Positions 7,738-17,255 are shown, counted from the first letter of the stretch. The stretch: DNA of 64,000 nucleotides from Hydrogenoanaerobacterium saccharovorans (GCF_016901815.1 NZ_JACSNR010000001.1:186001-250000), one strand, 5' to 3'. Numbers and translations are program-made. Notes: a model not told the origin generated them from the letters alone.

Positions 7738-8415
7738 TTAGCACTCTCCCTTCTCGCAAGCCAGCTTGGACTGACCGCATACCGAAGCAACCGGGCAGTC
7801 AGCGCAGCTGAATTCCTTCTTCTTGATGGCCTTGCCCTCGGTAATCTTGTTAACCAGGGCAACCAGGCAGCCAAATACAATAAAGCCGCCGGGAGCCACG
7901 CCAAAGATGGCAATGGGAGTGGACAGAACCGATACGCCAAAGATGGAGCCGGAACCAAGCAGTTCACGGATCGAACCCATCATGAACAGGGTCAGTGTGA
8001 AGCCCATACCCATGCCCAAGCCGTCCAGGGCCGAGTCGAGAGGGCTGTTCTTACTGGCGAACATCTCAGCACGGCCGAGAATGATGCAGTTTACAACGAT
8101 CAGGGGCAGGAATACACCCAGAGCGTTATACAGGTCAATGGCATAAGCCTGAACCAGCATCTGTACAACAGTTACCAGACCGGCGATTACTACGATATAG
8201 CAGGGAATACGCACCTTGTCCGGAATAACCGACTTGAGCAGCGAAATGAGCAGGTTGGAGAATACCAGTACAGCAGTAGCGGCAACACCCATACCCAGAC
8301 CATTGATCGCCGAGGTAGTGGTTGCCAGTGTGGGACAGGTACCCAGCACCAGAACCAGGACAGGGTTTTCTTTGATGATACCATTTGTGAGTATCGAAAG
8401 CTTATTCTTTTTCAC
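7738..8415 (-). CDS. rnfE: Rnf complex subunit RnfE
   Basis: A 225-residue membrane subunit related to RnfA, with six predicted helices. Cys-bearing motifs LGTCPTLA (near 24-31) and VNCIILGRAE (near 107-116) match the family. The C-terminal tail is unusual: after residue 195 it carries a basic patch and four to five cysteines (CADCPVASVC...C...C), a possible extra metal-binding extension seen in some clostridial RnfE proteins. The start codon is GTG. It sits 6 nt downstream of rnfG. Confidence 0.95.
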   Translation of the reverse strand: MKKNKLSILTNGIIKENPVLVLVLGTCPTLATTTSAINGLGMGVAATAVLVFSNLLISLLKSVIPDKVRIPCYIVVIAGLVTVVQMLVQAYAIDLYNALGVFLPLIVVNCIILGRAEMFASKNSPLDSALDGLGMGMGFTLTLFMMGSIRELLGSGSIFGVSVLSTPIAIFGVAPGGFIVFGCLVALVNKITEGKAIKKKEFSCADCPVASVCGQSKLACEKGEC

Positions 8416-8421
8416 GATCTC

Positions 8422-9609
8422 TTATGCTCCCTTCTGTGCAGCCAGTGCATTGTTTACGGCCTCAATGAAGGCTGTGGAAGAAACCGTTGCGCCCGAAATG
8501 GTGGAAATACCATCGGTGGAAGTCTTGCCTACAAACTGGGAAGTGAAGGCTTCATCACTTACCTTGCTGGCAAAATCATCTGCGCTGTCCACCAGACGGA
8601 CACTGGTAATGGCACCGGTGGAATCAATGCCTACGGCAACAGTCATGGTGCCGTTGTAGCCCTCAGCAGTACCCTCATATTCCAGAGAAGCATCTGCCAG
8701 TGTGGGCAGCATCTCAAAGGCCTCAGTGAAGTTCAGCTTCAGGGCGTCATAGGTGACAGTCGCGCCGGAAATCAGATCCAGTTCATCTGCCGAAGTCTTG
8801 CCCACCTGAGCATCCTTCCAGGAAGCACGGGTATACTGTTCGCCGTAATCCTGGGTTTCGCTGGTCTCGGTGAATACCACGCCGGTAATGGCGCCGTTCA
8901 GATCGAAACCAATGGCAGTGGTTACATCTCCGGCAAATCCGGCGTTGCTGGTTACAACGATGTAACCCTCATCGCCAGCCTTGTAAGCCTCGCCTTCCAC
9001 AGCGTACTTCTGGAAGCTGGTCACATTCGGGAACAGCTCAGCCTTTACTTCATCTGTAATCGGATCACGCTGGGTACCGGCTACTTCGACGCCAGCAGCT
9101 ACACCGTATACCTGGTAAGCATTCTGTACTGCCTTGCTGAAGGCATTGGAAGAAATGGTGGTACCGCTGATGGTTTCAATTCCCTCCAGAGTGGAATCCT
9201 TGCCGATATACTGGTCCATGAAGGCATGTTCCGATACCTTGGAACCCAGACCCTGGGTTTCGTTGTTCTCCAGTACCTCGGTACCAGAAATCAGGCCATT
9301 GGAATCGATGCCGACCATAACCTTGAGCATACCGCCATAGCCCTTTGCCTGAGCGGTTACTACATAACCTGTACCGTTGTTGGCTTCGTAGATATCTACG
9401 CCGCCTTCAGGCATTTCATCCACAGTAACCTGGGTGAAGCTATCTGCCGACGGAAGCACTACTGCACGGGCTGCATCCGCAGCCGCAGCAGCCTGCTGCT
9501 CAATAATAGGAGTTGTAACACTTTCAGTGGCAACCAGCGCGCCGGTCACAACAGCTGCAATGACTGTCAGGACCAGAGGCGGCATGGCAAATTCCTTGAA
9601 CATACTCAT
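8422..9609 (-). CDS. rnfG: Rnf complex subunit RnfG with three FMN-binding domains
   Basis: RnfG carries covalent FMN and relays electrons in the Rnf complex. Typical members are about 190-220 residues with one FMN_bind domain; this one has 395. After one membrane anchor (residues about 9-28) three FMN_bind-like units follow. Each ends in a flavinylation-type motif: SGTT at 148-151, SGAT at 281-284 and SGAT at 372-375. Only the middle motif has the Asp three residues before the Ser (D278) that fits the known Dxx(S/T)GAT acceptor; units 1 and 3 have E145 and S369 there. Each unit also repeats a G-[IF]-D-x-[NT]-G core. The start overlaps the rnfD stop (ATGA). Confidence 0.93.
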   Translation of the reverse strand: MSMFKEFAMPPLVLTVIAAVVTGALVATESVTTPIIEQQAAAAADAARAVVLPSADSFTQVTVDEMPEGGVDIYEANNGTGYVVTAQAKGYGGMLKVMVGIDSNGLISGTEVLENNETQGLGSKVSEHAFMDQYIGKDSTLEGIETISGTTISSNAFSKAVQNAYQVYGVAAGVEVAGTQRDPITDEVKAELFPNVTSFQKYAVEGEAYKAGDEGYIVVTSNAGFAGDVTTAIGFDLNGAITGVVFTETSETQDYGEQYTRASWKDAQVGKTSADELDLISGATVTYDALKLNFTEAFEMLPTLADASLEYEGTAEGYNGTMTVAVGIDSTGAITSVRLVDSADDFASKVSDEAFTSQFVGKTSTDGISTISGATVSSTAFIEAVNNALAAQKGA

Positions 9610-10559
9610 TTTGCAACTACACCTCCAAAGGGCTTGGACTTTGTAAGGCTATCAATATGCGGAGCAATTACATTCATCAGCAGGATCGCGAAGGATACAC
9701 CCTCGGGATAGTTGCCGTATACACGGATCACCATGGTGATCAGACCACAGCCGATACCAAAGATGAGCTTGCCCATATCGGTAACCGGAGAAGTAACATA
9801 GTCAGTAGCCATGAAGAAGGCACCCAGAACAGCACCGCCAGCCATCAGATGGAACAGCGGGTCCTGACCAACCAGCAGAGCGAATACTGCGATGGTGCCC
9901 AGGAAGGCAACCGGGATAATGGGCTTGATGACACCGCGGACAATCAGGAAGATACCGCCGATGAGCAGAGCCAGGATGCAGGTCTCACCCAGAGAACCGC
10001 CGCGCAGACCCAGGAACATATCGGCATAGGAAGGAAGGTCTGCGGTATTGCCCAGAGCATTTACAGCCAGGGGGGTAGCACCCGATACCAGACGGAAGCC
10101 GCCCACAGCCTTTTCAGGAATCATCCAGCTGGTCATGGGACCGGAGAAGGAGATCAGCAGGATTACACGACCGGCAATGGCGGGGTTGGCAAAGTTCTGA
10201 CCGATACCGCCGAACAGGTTCTTGACCATCACGATGGCAAACAGAGAACCAACCACAGCCATCCAGATCGGGAAGGTGGAGGGCAGGTTGAAGGCCAGCA
10301 GGATGCCGGTCACAACCGCACTCAGATCCCCGATGGTCTGGGGCTTCTTGCATACGACATTGAACAGGTACTCACCAACCACGCAGGTAATTACACAGGT
10401 GGCAATGAGGATCAGCGAGCTGATGCCGAAGATCACAACCGAAGCCACCGCAGCGGGAACCAGAGCAATGATCACATTGAGCATCAGAGAGGAAGTTGTC
10501 ACCTTATCCTTGATATGAGGAGAAGGAGACACAGTCAGCTTATTTGTAATGGTACTCAC
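9606..10559 (-). CDS. rnfD: Rnf complex subunit RnfD
   Basis: A 317-residue membrane subunit with about ten helices that carries covalent FMN. The acceptor motif is SGATPLA at 159-165, with T162 the expected attachment site, made by ApbE (encoded upstream). The start is GTG, preceded by AAAGGAG inside the end of rnfC; 2 nt separate the two genes. The last 4 nt overlap rnfG. Length and motif agree with the family. Confidence 0.96.
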   Translation of the reverse strand: MSTITNKLTVSPSPHIKDKVTTSSLMLNVIIALVPAAVASVVIFGISSLILIATCVITCVVGEYLFNVVCKKPQTIGDLSAVVTGILLAFNLPSTFPIWMAVVGSLFAIVMVKNLFGGIGQNFANPAIAGRVILLISFSGPMTSWMIPEKAVGGFRLVSGATPLAVNALGNTADLPSYADMFLGLRGGSLGETCILALLIGGIFLIVRGVIKPIIPVAFLGTIAVFALLVGQDPLFHLMAGGAVLGAFFMATDYVTSPVTDMGKLIFGIGCGLITMVIRVYGNYPEGVSFAILLMNVIAPHIDSLTKSKPFGGVVAK

Positions 10560-10561
10560 CC

Positions 10562-11878
10562 TTACTTGCTCCTTTCAACAATCATTTTCTTGGCCAGCCG
10601 GTTGACCGATACAAGATTTCTCTTGGCCGGGCAGACATAGGCACAGCAGCCGCATTCCATGCACAGGTTTACCTTCAGAGCCTTCAGGGCATCCACATTG
10701 CCGGCCTTGTAAGCCTTTTCAATGGCAGCAGGCATCAGGCTGAAGGGACATGCATTCACGCAGCGGGCGCAGCGGATGCAGGGGGTTTCCGGCTTTTCAG
10801 CCTCAGCAGTCTTGGCAGCGCTGAATGCCAGGATTGCATTGTTGTTCTTGAGAACAGGATAGTTGATGGTGGGAACTGCAAAGCCCATCATCGGTCCGCC
10901 CATGATGATCTTCTTGGGCTCGGTCTTGAAACCGCCGCAGAAGTCGATCACATCGCTGAAGGAAGTACCAATGGCAACTTCCACATTCTTGGGCTCAGCA
11001 ATGGCATCGCCGTCCACAGTCAGACGCTTGGTGATCAGCGGCATGCCGGTACGCATGTACTTGGCTACAAATGCAATGGAGGAAACATTCATGACAACGC
11101 AGCCCACATCGCTGGGGAGCTTGCCCTCAGGAACGATCTTGCCGGTGCACTCGTAGATCAGCACCTTCTCACCGCCCTGGGGATACTGAGCCTTCAGAGC
11201 CTTGACCGAAGCGCCTTCGATGTCAGCAACAGCTGCCTGGAGCTTGGCAATAGCCTGGGGCTTGTTGTCCTCAATGCCGATGATGACAGTGGACAGGTTC
11301 ATGTACTTTTTCACCAGCTTGATACCCTCGACGATGTCGTCGGTATCTTCCAGCATGGCACGGTTGTCAGCGGTGATGTAGGGCTCACACTCAGCGCCAT
11401 TTACCAGCAGAGTGGTGACCTCATCCAGATTCTTGGGCATCAGCTTGACATGGGTCGGGAAGCCGGCACCGCCCAGGCCCACCAGCCCGGAAGCACGGAT
11501 TGCCGCGGCAAAGCTCTGAAGGTCAGTAACCTCCGGAACCTTGACCGATTCATCGATCTCCTGCAGTTTGTCGGTGGTGATCTCCACGGCCTTGATGGGA
11601 TTGCCGTCTGTGCCGATGATCTCGTCGATCTTGGTGACCTTACCGGAAACACTGGAATGGATCGGCGCGCCGATAAAGGCGTCAGTATCGCCGATGATCT
11701 GACCTACTTTGACCAGGTCGGTCAGCTTCACGGTGGGAGTACACTCCCGGCCCATGTGCTGCTTCATCGGGATCACTACCTTGTCGGGCACAGGCATCTT
11801 GACGGTTTCCATCTCAGCAGTATTCTTGCTGTGCGGGACCTTGACGCCATTCAAAGATTTTGAAAAAAGCTTTGACAC
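10562..11878 (-). CDS. rnfC: Rnf complex subunit RnfC, NADH-binding
   Basis: Soluble peripheral subunit that binds NAD(H), FMN and two 4Fe-4S clusters. The glycine-rich nucleotide site is GLGGAGFPTHVK at 134-145. The C-terminal clusters are C367/370/373/377 and C406/409/412/416. At 438 residues it is a short, standard clostridial RnfC without the Ala-rich tail of proteobacterial forms. Start is GTG with AGGAGG 8 nt upstream. First gene of the rnfCDGEAB block; about 120 nt separate it from the Gx transporter gene. Confidence 0.96.
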   Translation of the reverse strand: MSKLFSKSLNGVKVPHSKNTAEMETVKMPVPDKVVIPMKQHMGRECTPTVKLTDLVKVGQIIGDTDAFIGAPIHSSVSGKVTKIDEIIGTDGNPIKAVEITTDKLQEIDESVKVPEVTDLQSFAAAIRASGLVGLGGAGFPTHVKLMPKNLDEVTTLLVNGAECEPYITADNRAMLEDTDDIVEGIKLVKKYMNLSTVIIGIEDNKPQAIAKLQAAVADIEGASVKALKAQYPQGGEKVLIYECTGKIVPEGKLPSDVGCVVMNVSSIAFVAKYMRTGMPLITKRLTVDGDAIAEPKNVEVAIGTSFSDVIDFCGGFKTEPKKIIMGGPMMGFAVPTINYPVLKNNNAILAFSAAKTAEAEKPETPCIRCARCVNACPFSLMPAAIEKAYKAGNVDALKALKVNLCMECGCCAYVCPAKRNLVSVNRLAKKMIVERSK

Positions 11879-11936
11879 GATAGTTTCCTCCTGTTAAAGA
11901 AGTTTTTTACCATATTTACCCCTAAAAAACGAACCA

Positions 11937-11968
11937 GAACCCCCAAATAAATTACCCGGGGGTTTTAC
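11937..11968 (-). terminator. weak terminator or attenuator between the Gx transporter gene and rnfC
   Basis: On the minus strand AACCCCC / GGGGGTT can pair, with a run of six T starting 7 nt after the stem. The distance from stem to T-run is long, so partial read-through into rnfC is possible and would link apbE and rnf expression. Confidence 0.4.
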
Positions 11969-11999
11969 TTCGTCATAGTGATAGCCTTACGGCCTGCAG

Positions 12000-12533
12000 T
12001 CAGTGCTTGACCAGCTGCAGTTTATTCATATAAGGGAGCATCACACGCAGGAGAACGCCGGTGGCAACGCCCATTCCCACGCCTGATACTGCCATTATAG
12101 GCAGATAATAAATGACAAACCCGGATTTCATAATCACAGACGCCATAAGCAGCTGTCCGAAATTATGGCCCAGGGAACCCAGCACACTGATGAGTGTATA
12201 GCTGAGGTTGAGTTTTTTCGGCAGGATCAGCAGAAGCATCACCGTAACCGATACAAGACCGCCTGCGGTACTCATGCAGGCAGCGGTAAATCCCCGGGTG
12301 AGCAGGGCAAAACTGCCCTTGAGCACAGCCAGTGTATAGGCCTGCCGCCATCCCAGGAAGAATACACAGTACATGGTGACAATATTGGAAAGCCCCAGCT
12401 TGACGCCGGGCGGGAGTCCCGGGACGGTGATCATCGACTCCACATAGCTCAGCACCATTGCCAGTGCGAACATCAGTCCCATCAGGACGGTCTGCCGCAC
12501 ACGGGCGCTGCGGTTTGTCGTGCCATATCCCAT
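12000..12533 (-). CDS. Gx transporter family membrane protein
   Basis: A 177-residue membrane protein of the Gx_transp family (older name: heptaprenyl diphosphate synthase component I). Five to six hydrophobic segments; GLPPGVKLGLSNIV near 39-52 is the family hallmark. In many Firmicutes this gene sits with rnf and FMN-binding genes, as here between apbE and rnfC, and is thought to be a small ECF-like transport component; the substrate is not established. The start has a GGGAGAG SD. It lies 29 nt after apbE. Confidence 0.88.
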   Translation of the reverse strand: MGYGTTNRSARVRQTVLMGLMFALAMVLSYVESMITVPGLPPGVKLGLSNIVTMYCVFFLGWRQAYTLAVLKGSFALLTRGFTAACMSTAGGLVSVTVMLLLILPKKLNLSYTLISVLGSLGHNFGQLLMASVIMKSGFVIYYLPIMAVSGVGMGVATGVLLRVMLPYMNKLQLVKH

Positions 12534-12562
12534 CGTTTTCTCTCCCGGTTTTCCTGTTATTG

Positions 12563-13633
12563 TCAGTCTATATAAATATAGGTGTAATCCGCGTCTGTTT
12601 CGTGGGGTTCAAAATTCCCACGCAGTGAACCGGAGATCCAGACATTGTTCTCCTGATCCACCATTACCAGGGCGTAATCCTCCGAACCCGCTGCCGCCTT
12701 GGCTGCCTCCAGCCCCTGGACAAACAGCGTGGTGGAAAGATAGTCCGCCAGGGTGCCGTCCTTGCTGATGACCGCCACGCTCAGAAGATCGCTGTCCGCC
12801 GGATAACCGGTCCTGGGGTCCAGTACATGATGGTACCGGATGCCGTCCTCCTCAAAGTAGCGCTCATATCCGCCGGTGGTCGCCATGGTGCAGCCGTCCT
12901 CCAGCGTTACAGTGCCAAGGTAGGTGCTGGCATCTCCCTGCGGGTCCCGCAGTCCGAACTTGAACGGGTCGCCGTCCGGACGCTCCCCGATGATCATCAG
13001 GTTGCCGCCCAGAGATACATACCCCCGCTCCGCTCCCAGCTCCCGGGCATACTCCCGGAGCTGATCGGCAGTCCAGCCCTTGGCGATGCCGCCCAGGTCG
13101 ATTGCCATGCCGGGCCGGGTGAGGTAGGCCGTACAGGCTTCCTCGTCCAGCACCAGATCCTCCAGCCCCATGAGGGCCATGGCCTGGGCCAGTTCCTCAT
13201 CGGTGGGCACATGGGGGTGATCCGAAGTGATGCCCCAGAGCTCCACCACCGGTGCGATGGTGATGTCGAATGCGCCGTCCGACTGCTCGGACAGCTCCTT
13301 GGCCCGCTGGAGCAGGTCAAAGGTGGGCTGGGAAACCTCAACGGGCTGAACGCCGGCATTTTCGTTGATCGCGGCGGTCTCCGACTGGGACAGGTGCATG
13401 GAAAGCACCGATTCAATCTCCCGGATCTTGGTTTCCATGCCGGTGTAGACGGTATCCGCCGATTCCCCGTACCATTTCTGTTCAATGACCGTATTCATGG
13501 CATAGGTGATGCCCGACCGGAACCCGCCGTAATCCTCGGGTTCTTCCCGGCTTTCCGGGGCGAAGCCCGCCAGATACAGTACGATGCTCAGCGCAATGAC
13601 AGCGCAGCCGATCCAGACAACTTTTCTGCTCAA
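12563..13633 (-). CDS. apbE: FAD:protein FMN transferase ApbE
   Basis: Transfers FMN from FAD to Thr/Ser of target proteins, here most likely RnfG and RnfD encoded downstream. Family motifs in order: MNTVIEQKWYG, DLGGIAKGWTAD, SLGGN, and HHVLDPRTGYP. An N-terminal hydrophobic anchor indicates action on the outer face of the membrane, where RnfG/RnfD sites lie; there is no clear lipobox. I chose a TTG start (356 residues) because AAGGGAGAGGA sits 7 nt before it. The ATG at 13726 would add 31 residues but has no SD and would lie within a few bases of the promoter's likely transcription start. Confidence 0.92.
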   Translation of the reverse strand: MSRKVVWIGCAVIALSIVLYLAGFAPESREEPEDYGGFRSGITYAMNTVIEQKWYGESADTVYTGMETKIREIESVLSMHLSQSETAAINENAGVQPVEVSQPTFDLLQRAKELSEQSDGAFDITIAPVVELWGITSDHPHVPTDEELAQAMALMGLEDLVLDEEACTAYLTRPGMAIDLGGIAKGWTADQLREYARELGAERGYVSLGGNLMIIGERPDGDPFKFGLRDPQGDASTYLGTVTLEDGCTMATTGGYERYFEEDGIRYHHVLDPRTGYPADSDLLSVAVISKDGTLADYLSTTLFVQGLEAAKAAAGSEDYALVMVDQENNVWISGSLRGNFEPHETDADYTYIYID

Positions 13634-14022
13634 AATACCGTTCCTCTCCCTTGGGGAATCCCTGAATGACATGGGTTTGCATTGTTTCCGCAAAGCGAAC
13701 AAATTGTGAACAAATACCCGCGCCATGTCAATCTACTATTTTAATAGGTCTTGTATCCAAAGTCAAGAATCAAGCGTTTCCATCGCTATTTTCGACGAAT
13801 TTTTTATTGGTATTTCACAAAACTTTATATCTGTTTCTGTGCAAAAAACCAACGAATAAATTCGAATATCGTTATCAATTTAACAAAAAATCCGCATGAC
13901 AACGCCAATTCTGCCTACTTTGCCATTGTATCAGTTTTTGGGACTGCTCACCATCAAATTTTCGTAAAATTTTCGTCCTATTCTGTCCCCAAATTTCCCC
14001 TGGAGATTCCTCCCCTGGCGCA
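13634..14022 (-). promoter_or_regulatory. promoter region of the apbE-Gx-rnf cluster
   Basis: On the minus strand TTGACT (13761-13766) and TAAAAT (13738-13743) are separated by exactly 17 nt, a strong sigma-A promoter. Transcription would begin near 13731, leaving a leader of about 100 nt before the chosen TTG start. The rest, up to 14022, is AT-rich spacer in which I see no gene. Confidence 0.75.
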
Positions 14023-14063
14023 CAAAAAGCCCCCCTCTGGCTACACATTCCAAAGGGGGACTT
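14023..14063 (-). terminator. terminator of the glutamate-synthase-like gene
   Basis: Minus-strand stem AAGTCCCCCTTTGG / CCAGAGGGGGGCTT followed by TTTT, 14 nt after the stop of the glutamate synthase-like gene. Confidence 0.85.
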
Positions 14064-14076
14064 CGGGAATACAGAT

Positions 14077-15597
14077 TTACTTCAGATAGGTGCCGTTCAG
14101 AAGATCCAGTGCCTCATAGGTCAGCGGGATCAGGTCGGTGCGGTCGGTATAGGCCACATCAAACTTCCGGTTGAGTGCCAGGAACTGACGCACGCCCAGA
14201 TGGATCTTGTTGAGGTAGGAGAATACACCGATGGCGCCGGTGGGGAAGCTGTCCGCCTCATCGCCGTAGATGCTCCGCAGCTCCCGCAGGTCGGCGAAGA
14301 TCTCCGGAACCGTGCTGCCGAACTTGGCATATTCCTTGGGCACATTGCCCTCTGCGATGAGCTCGCCCACCTTCTTGGCACTCATGGCTGCTGCCATGGC
14401 TGCCCGCCCGATGCCCACCATAGTCACATAGGGAGCGCCGAAGGCCAGGGTCTTGAACACCTGATCCTCACTAGCAATGCCGCCGGTGATGGCGATATCC
14501 GGCAGTTCCAGGCCTTCCTTCTCCAGCCGCTGGCAGATGGTGTAGAGCTCGCTCTCCATCTGGATGGTGGGATAGCACCACTCGTTCATCATCTTCACCG
14601 GGCTGTTGCCGCTGCCGCCGCCGGCGCCGTCAAAGGTGACCATGTCCACTTCGGCCTTGCAGGCAATGCGCAGTACCTTCTCCATATCCTGGGGATCATA
14701 GCCCGCCATCTTGAAGAAGATATTCTTGGCGCCCAGCTTGCGCAGCTCCTCAATGCGTCCGCAGAGATATTCCTCGGTCCACATGGGCAGACGGTTGTAA
14801 TCCCGGAAGTGCGGGCCGCGGCCTGCCAGGTATTCCTTCTGCACCTCGGGGTCCTCGGGATCGGGCAGGATCAGGTTGCCGTTCTTCTTCATCTTGAGCG
14901 CCTTGTCCAGACCCTCCACAATGCCCATGGCCTGGATGCCCTTGGCGGACTGTCCGAACTTGAACTCGATGGCGGTGGCGCCGCACTCGGTCAGGCCGTA
15001 TTCTGCCACACCGCGGATATCGTCATCGCAGTTCACCTGCAGGATGATCTGACCATAGCCGTGGTCGTACTTGCGGAAGGCGCCGATCATATCCTTGAGC
15101 AGCTGGCACTCCTTGACCCTGGCATTTTCGCATACCAGATTCGGGTCCTTGTCAATGGCGCCCTCACCGATCACAGCCAGCACACCTGCCATGGCAGCGC
15201 CGCCGAAGTACTCCGGCCAGGCCAGCTTTGCCATTGCGGGCAGTACCACCGGCAGCTTGAGCTTGATGGGATTGCGGCGACCGATCTCGGTTTCCATCTT
15301 CACATGGAACACAGTGGCCTCCGCCGAGCACTCAGGCGCGCCCACAGCGCCGAATACCCGTCCGTTGATGTTGAAGTGGGACAGATCCACCGGATAATCC
15401 TTTTCCGAGCCATACTGATAGATACCGCCGGCAGTGGGATAGACCGTATCCGCGCCGCGCACCGCAGCCAGACCGATCTCACACAGGCCGGGGCATTCGC
15501 CGCAGACCGAACACATACCCGAACAGGTGGTGGGATGCTCCGGGTCACGCAGACGGGTCTTATTGAAAGCGGAACCGAGCTTGGGACTGTAAGACAT
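14077..15597 (-). CDS. FMN-binding glutamate synthase family protein (stand-alone)
   Basis: A 506-residue protein related to the FMN-binding central/synthase domain of glutamate synthase. The GGG-rich flavin site TFDGAGGGSGNSP lies near 325-337, and ITGGIA with a later GIGRAA follows. An N-terminal Cys cluster (C25, C29, C32, C35, C39) suggests an Fe-S cluster. It lacks the glutaminase domain, and no small (GltD) subunit is nearby, so true glutamate synthesis is uncertain; stand-alone clostridial members have undefined donors. The ATG start is placed by AGGAG 9 nt upstream; a TTG three codons earlier abuts the SD and was rejected. Own terminator follows. Confidence 0.85.
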   Translation of the reverse strand: MSYSPKLGSAFNKTRLRDPEHPTTCSGMCSVCGECPGLCEIGLAAVRGADTVYPTAGGIYQYGSEKDYPVDLSHFNINGRVFGAVGAPECSAEATVFHVKMETEIGRRNPIKLKLPVVLPAMAKLAWPEYFGGAAMAGVLAVIGEGAIDKDPNLVCENARVKECQLLKDMIGAFRKYDHGYGQIILQVNCDDDIRGVAEYGLTECGATAIEFKFGQSAKGIQAMGIVEGLDKALKMKKNGNLILPDPEDPEVQKEYLAGRGPHFRDYNRLPMWTEEYLCGRIEELRKLGAKNIFFKMAGYDPQDMEKVLRIACKAEVDMVTFDGAGGGSGNSPVKMMNEWCYPTIQMESELYTICQRLEKEGLELPDIAITGGIASEDQVFKTLAFGAPYVTMVGIGRAAMAAAMSAKKVGELIAEGNVPKEYAKFGSTVPEIFADLRELRSIYGDEADSFPTGAIGVFSYLNKIHLGVRQFLALNRKFDVAYTDRTDLIPLTYEALDLLNGTYLK

Positions 15598-15770
15598 GAA
15601 ACACAACTCCTTTTCTGGACAGGCAGGTGAGCCGTTACCCCCGGATCATCTGCAGGATTTCGAAATTCTGTTAGTTACAGGATACCATAATCTGCCGGAT
15701 GATTCAATCAAAGCCGCACAACTGCCCTGGAAATCTTCGGGACAGTTTTTAAGCACTCTGCACAAAATAC

Positions 15771-15801
15771 AAAAACAGCAGGCAAAACTGCCTGCTGTTT
15801 T
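15771..15801 (-). terminator. terminator of the first tandem M20 gene
   Basis: Perfect stem AAAACAGCAGGC / GCCTGCTGTTTT with a 7-nt or smaller loop, symmetrical A/T runs, directly after the stop of the downstream M20 gene. Confidence 0.9.
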
Positions 15802-15814
15802 CGGGACAGAACTC

Positions 15815-17119
15815 TTATTCGTGGATTGCCTTGTAGTAACTGTCGATCACTTCGGGCTTGACGCCAAGCTCGGTGAACAGATCGCGGACACTGCCCTTCC
15901 ACTGACGGGAAGAGGTGTCCACATCGCCGTCCAGGAAGCGCAGTGCGTATGTAACAGCACCCGCTACGCCCAGCTTGAATACATCTTCATCCAGGTCGAA
16001 GTACTCATTGTGGTGAGCAGCACCGGTACCCTTTTCGGGGTTGTTGATACCCAGCAGAGCAAAAACGCCGGGCCACAGCTTCTGCAGCTGCGAGAAGCTC
16101 TCGGAAGCCATCCAGGGCTCGGGGAAGGCAATGACATCATTGCCCAGCTCCTCACCGATGACCTTGCGCGCGAAGGCTGCGCACTCGGGGTCATTGGAAA
16201 CGGCGAAGGCCGGCTCGGTGATGCTGTTGTAGGAAACAGTGCAGCCATAGGCAGCAGCAATGCCCTCTACCATCTGGAAGAAGTAGTTGCGGAAGGGCAT
16301 GCCCACCAGATCCCGGTCATAGAACCGGGCAGTACCGGCGAAGGTCAGGTCGTTGGGGATTACATTGCCCACAGCACCGGCCTGCAGCAGACCTACCGAT
16401 ACAGTCAGAGGCTGGAAGGGAGTGATCTTGGTCAGACGGGCTGCTTCCAGAGCATTGTAGATGGCAACGAAGCAGTCGATGGGGCTGTTGGCCTGGTCAG
16501 GACGGGAACCATGACCGCCCTTGCCATGGATGGTGACATTGAAGCCGAATACCGAAGCCATGGTACCGCCATCCAGCAGACCCATCTTGCCCGATTCCAG
16601 ACCGGCATACAGATGGATGCCCCAGACAGTGTCCGGCTTGAGGCCCTTCTCGTCCATATAAGCCAGCATCTGCGGGATACCGCCGCCGTTTTCCTCAGCA
16701 CGCTCGAAGAACAGGATAATCCGTCCATGTACTTCGTCCAGATGTTCCTTGAGGATCTTGGCAGCGCCCAGCAGCATAGCAGTATGACCATCATGACCGC
16801 AGGCGTGCATCACGCCATCCACCTTGGAGCAGCAGACACGGGGACCAGCCAGGTTCTCCTTGGTCTCCTGAACCGGCAGCGCATCGCAGTCGGCACGCAG
16901 CAGGACAGTCTTACCCTTGCCGGGAGTCTTGCCTTCCAGAATGGCTACAATACCGCCATGGGGCACAACTTCATACTCAATGCCCATGCCAGCCAGTTCC
17001 TGACCAATGCGTTCAATGGTCTTGTCCTCCTGGTTGGACAGCTCCGGATGCTCATGGAAATACCGGCGCATTTCTACCACATAGGGATTGACTTCCTTTG
17101 CGAGTTCATAAATTTTCAA
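15815..17119 (-). CDS. M20 family amidohydrolase/aminoacylase, paralogue 1 of a tandem pair
   Basis: Zinc-dependent hydrolase of the AbgB/HipO/aminoacylase type, cutting an acyl or peptide bond next to an amino acid. Metal and catalytic landmarks: ADCDALP, HACGHDGH, ERAEENGG, and HHNEYFD near the C-terminus. The start is TTG with GGAGGTG 7 nt upstream; this gives 434 residues, the same length as the neighbouring paralogue, whose start aligns (KIYELAK versus KVYELAK). The two proteins are identical at most positions. A TATAAT -10 (17256-17261) serves this gene alone. The YfcC-type transporter beyond the second paralogue probably supplies substrate. Confidence 0.92.
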   Translation of the reverse strand: MKIYELAKEVNPYVVEMRRYFHEHPELSNQEDKTIERIGQELAGMGIEYEVVPHGGIVAILEGKTPGKGKTVLLRADCDALPVQETKENLAGPRVCCSKVDGVMHACGHDGHTAMLLGAAKILKEHLDEVHGRIILFFERAEENGGGIPQMLAYMDEKGLKPDTVWGIHLYAGLESGKMGLLDGGTMASVFGFNVTIHGKGGHGSRPDQANSPIDCFVAIYNALEAARLTKITPFQPLTVSVGLLQAGAVGNVIPNDLTFAGTARFYDRDLVGMPFRNYFFQMVEGIAAAYGCTVSYNSITEPAFAVSNDPECAAFARKVIGEELGNDVIAFPEPWMASESFSQLQKLWPGVFALLGINNPEKGTGAAHHNEYFDLDEDVFKLGVAGAVTYALRFLDGDVDTSSRQWKGSVRDLFTELGVKPEVIDSYYKAIHE

Positions 17120-17255
17120 TTTGAAACACCTCCGTACCCATTCCGTCCCAAAGGAACAAAACAGGCAAAACATTCCGTGATCTGCACAAAGTGGAGATTT
17201 TGACATTTCACTAACCAGTATCTTACTATTATTGACGAAAAAATGCAAGCGATAA

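Noticed and set aside
7117-9711. Long open frame on the plus strand opposite rnfA/E/G
   Set aside because: Antisense frame with no SD and no recognisable domain. The minus-strand frame has continuous family similarity and motifs, and long antisense frames are usual in GC-biased genes.
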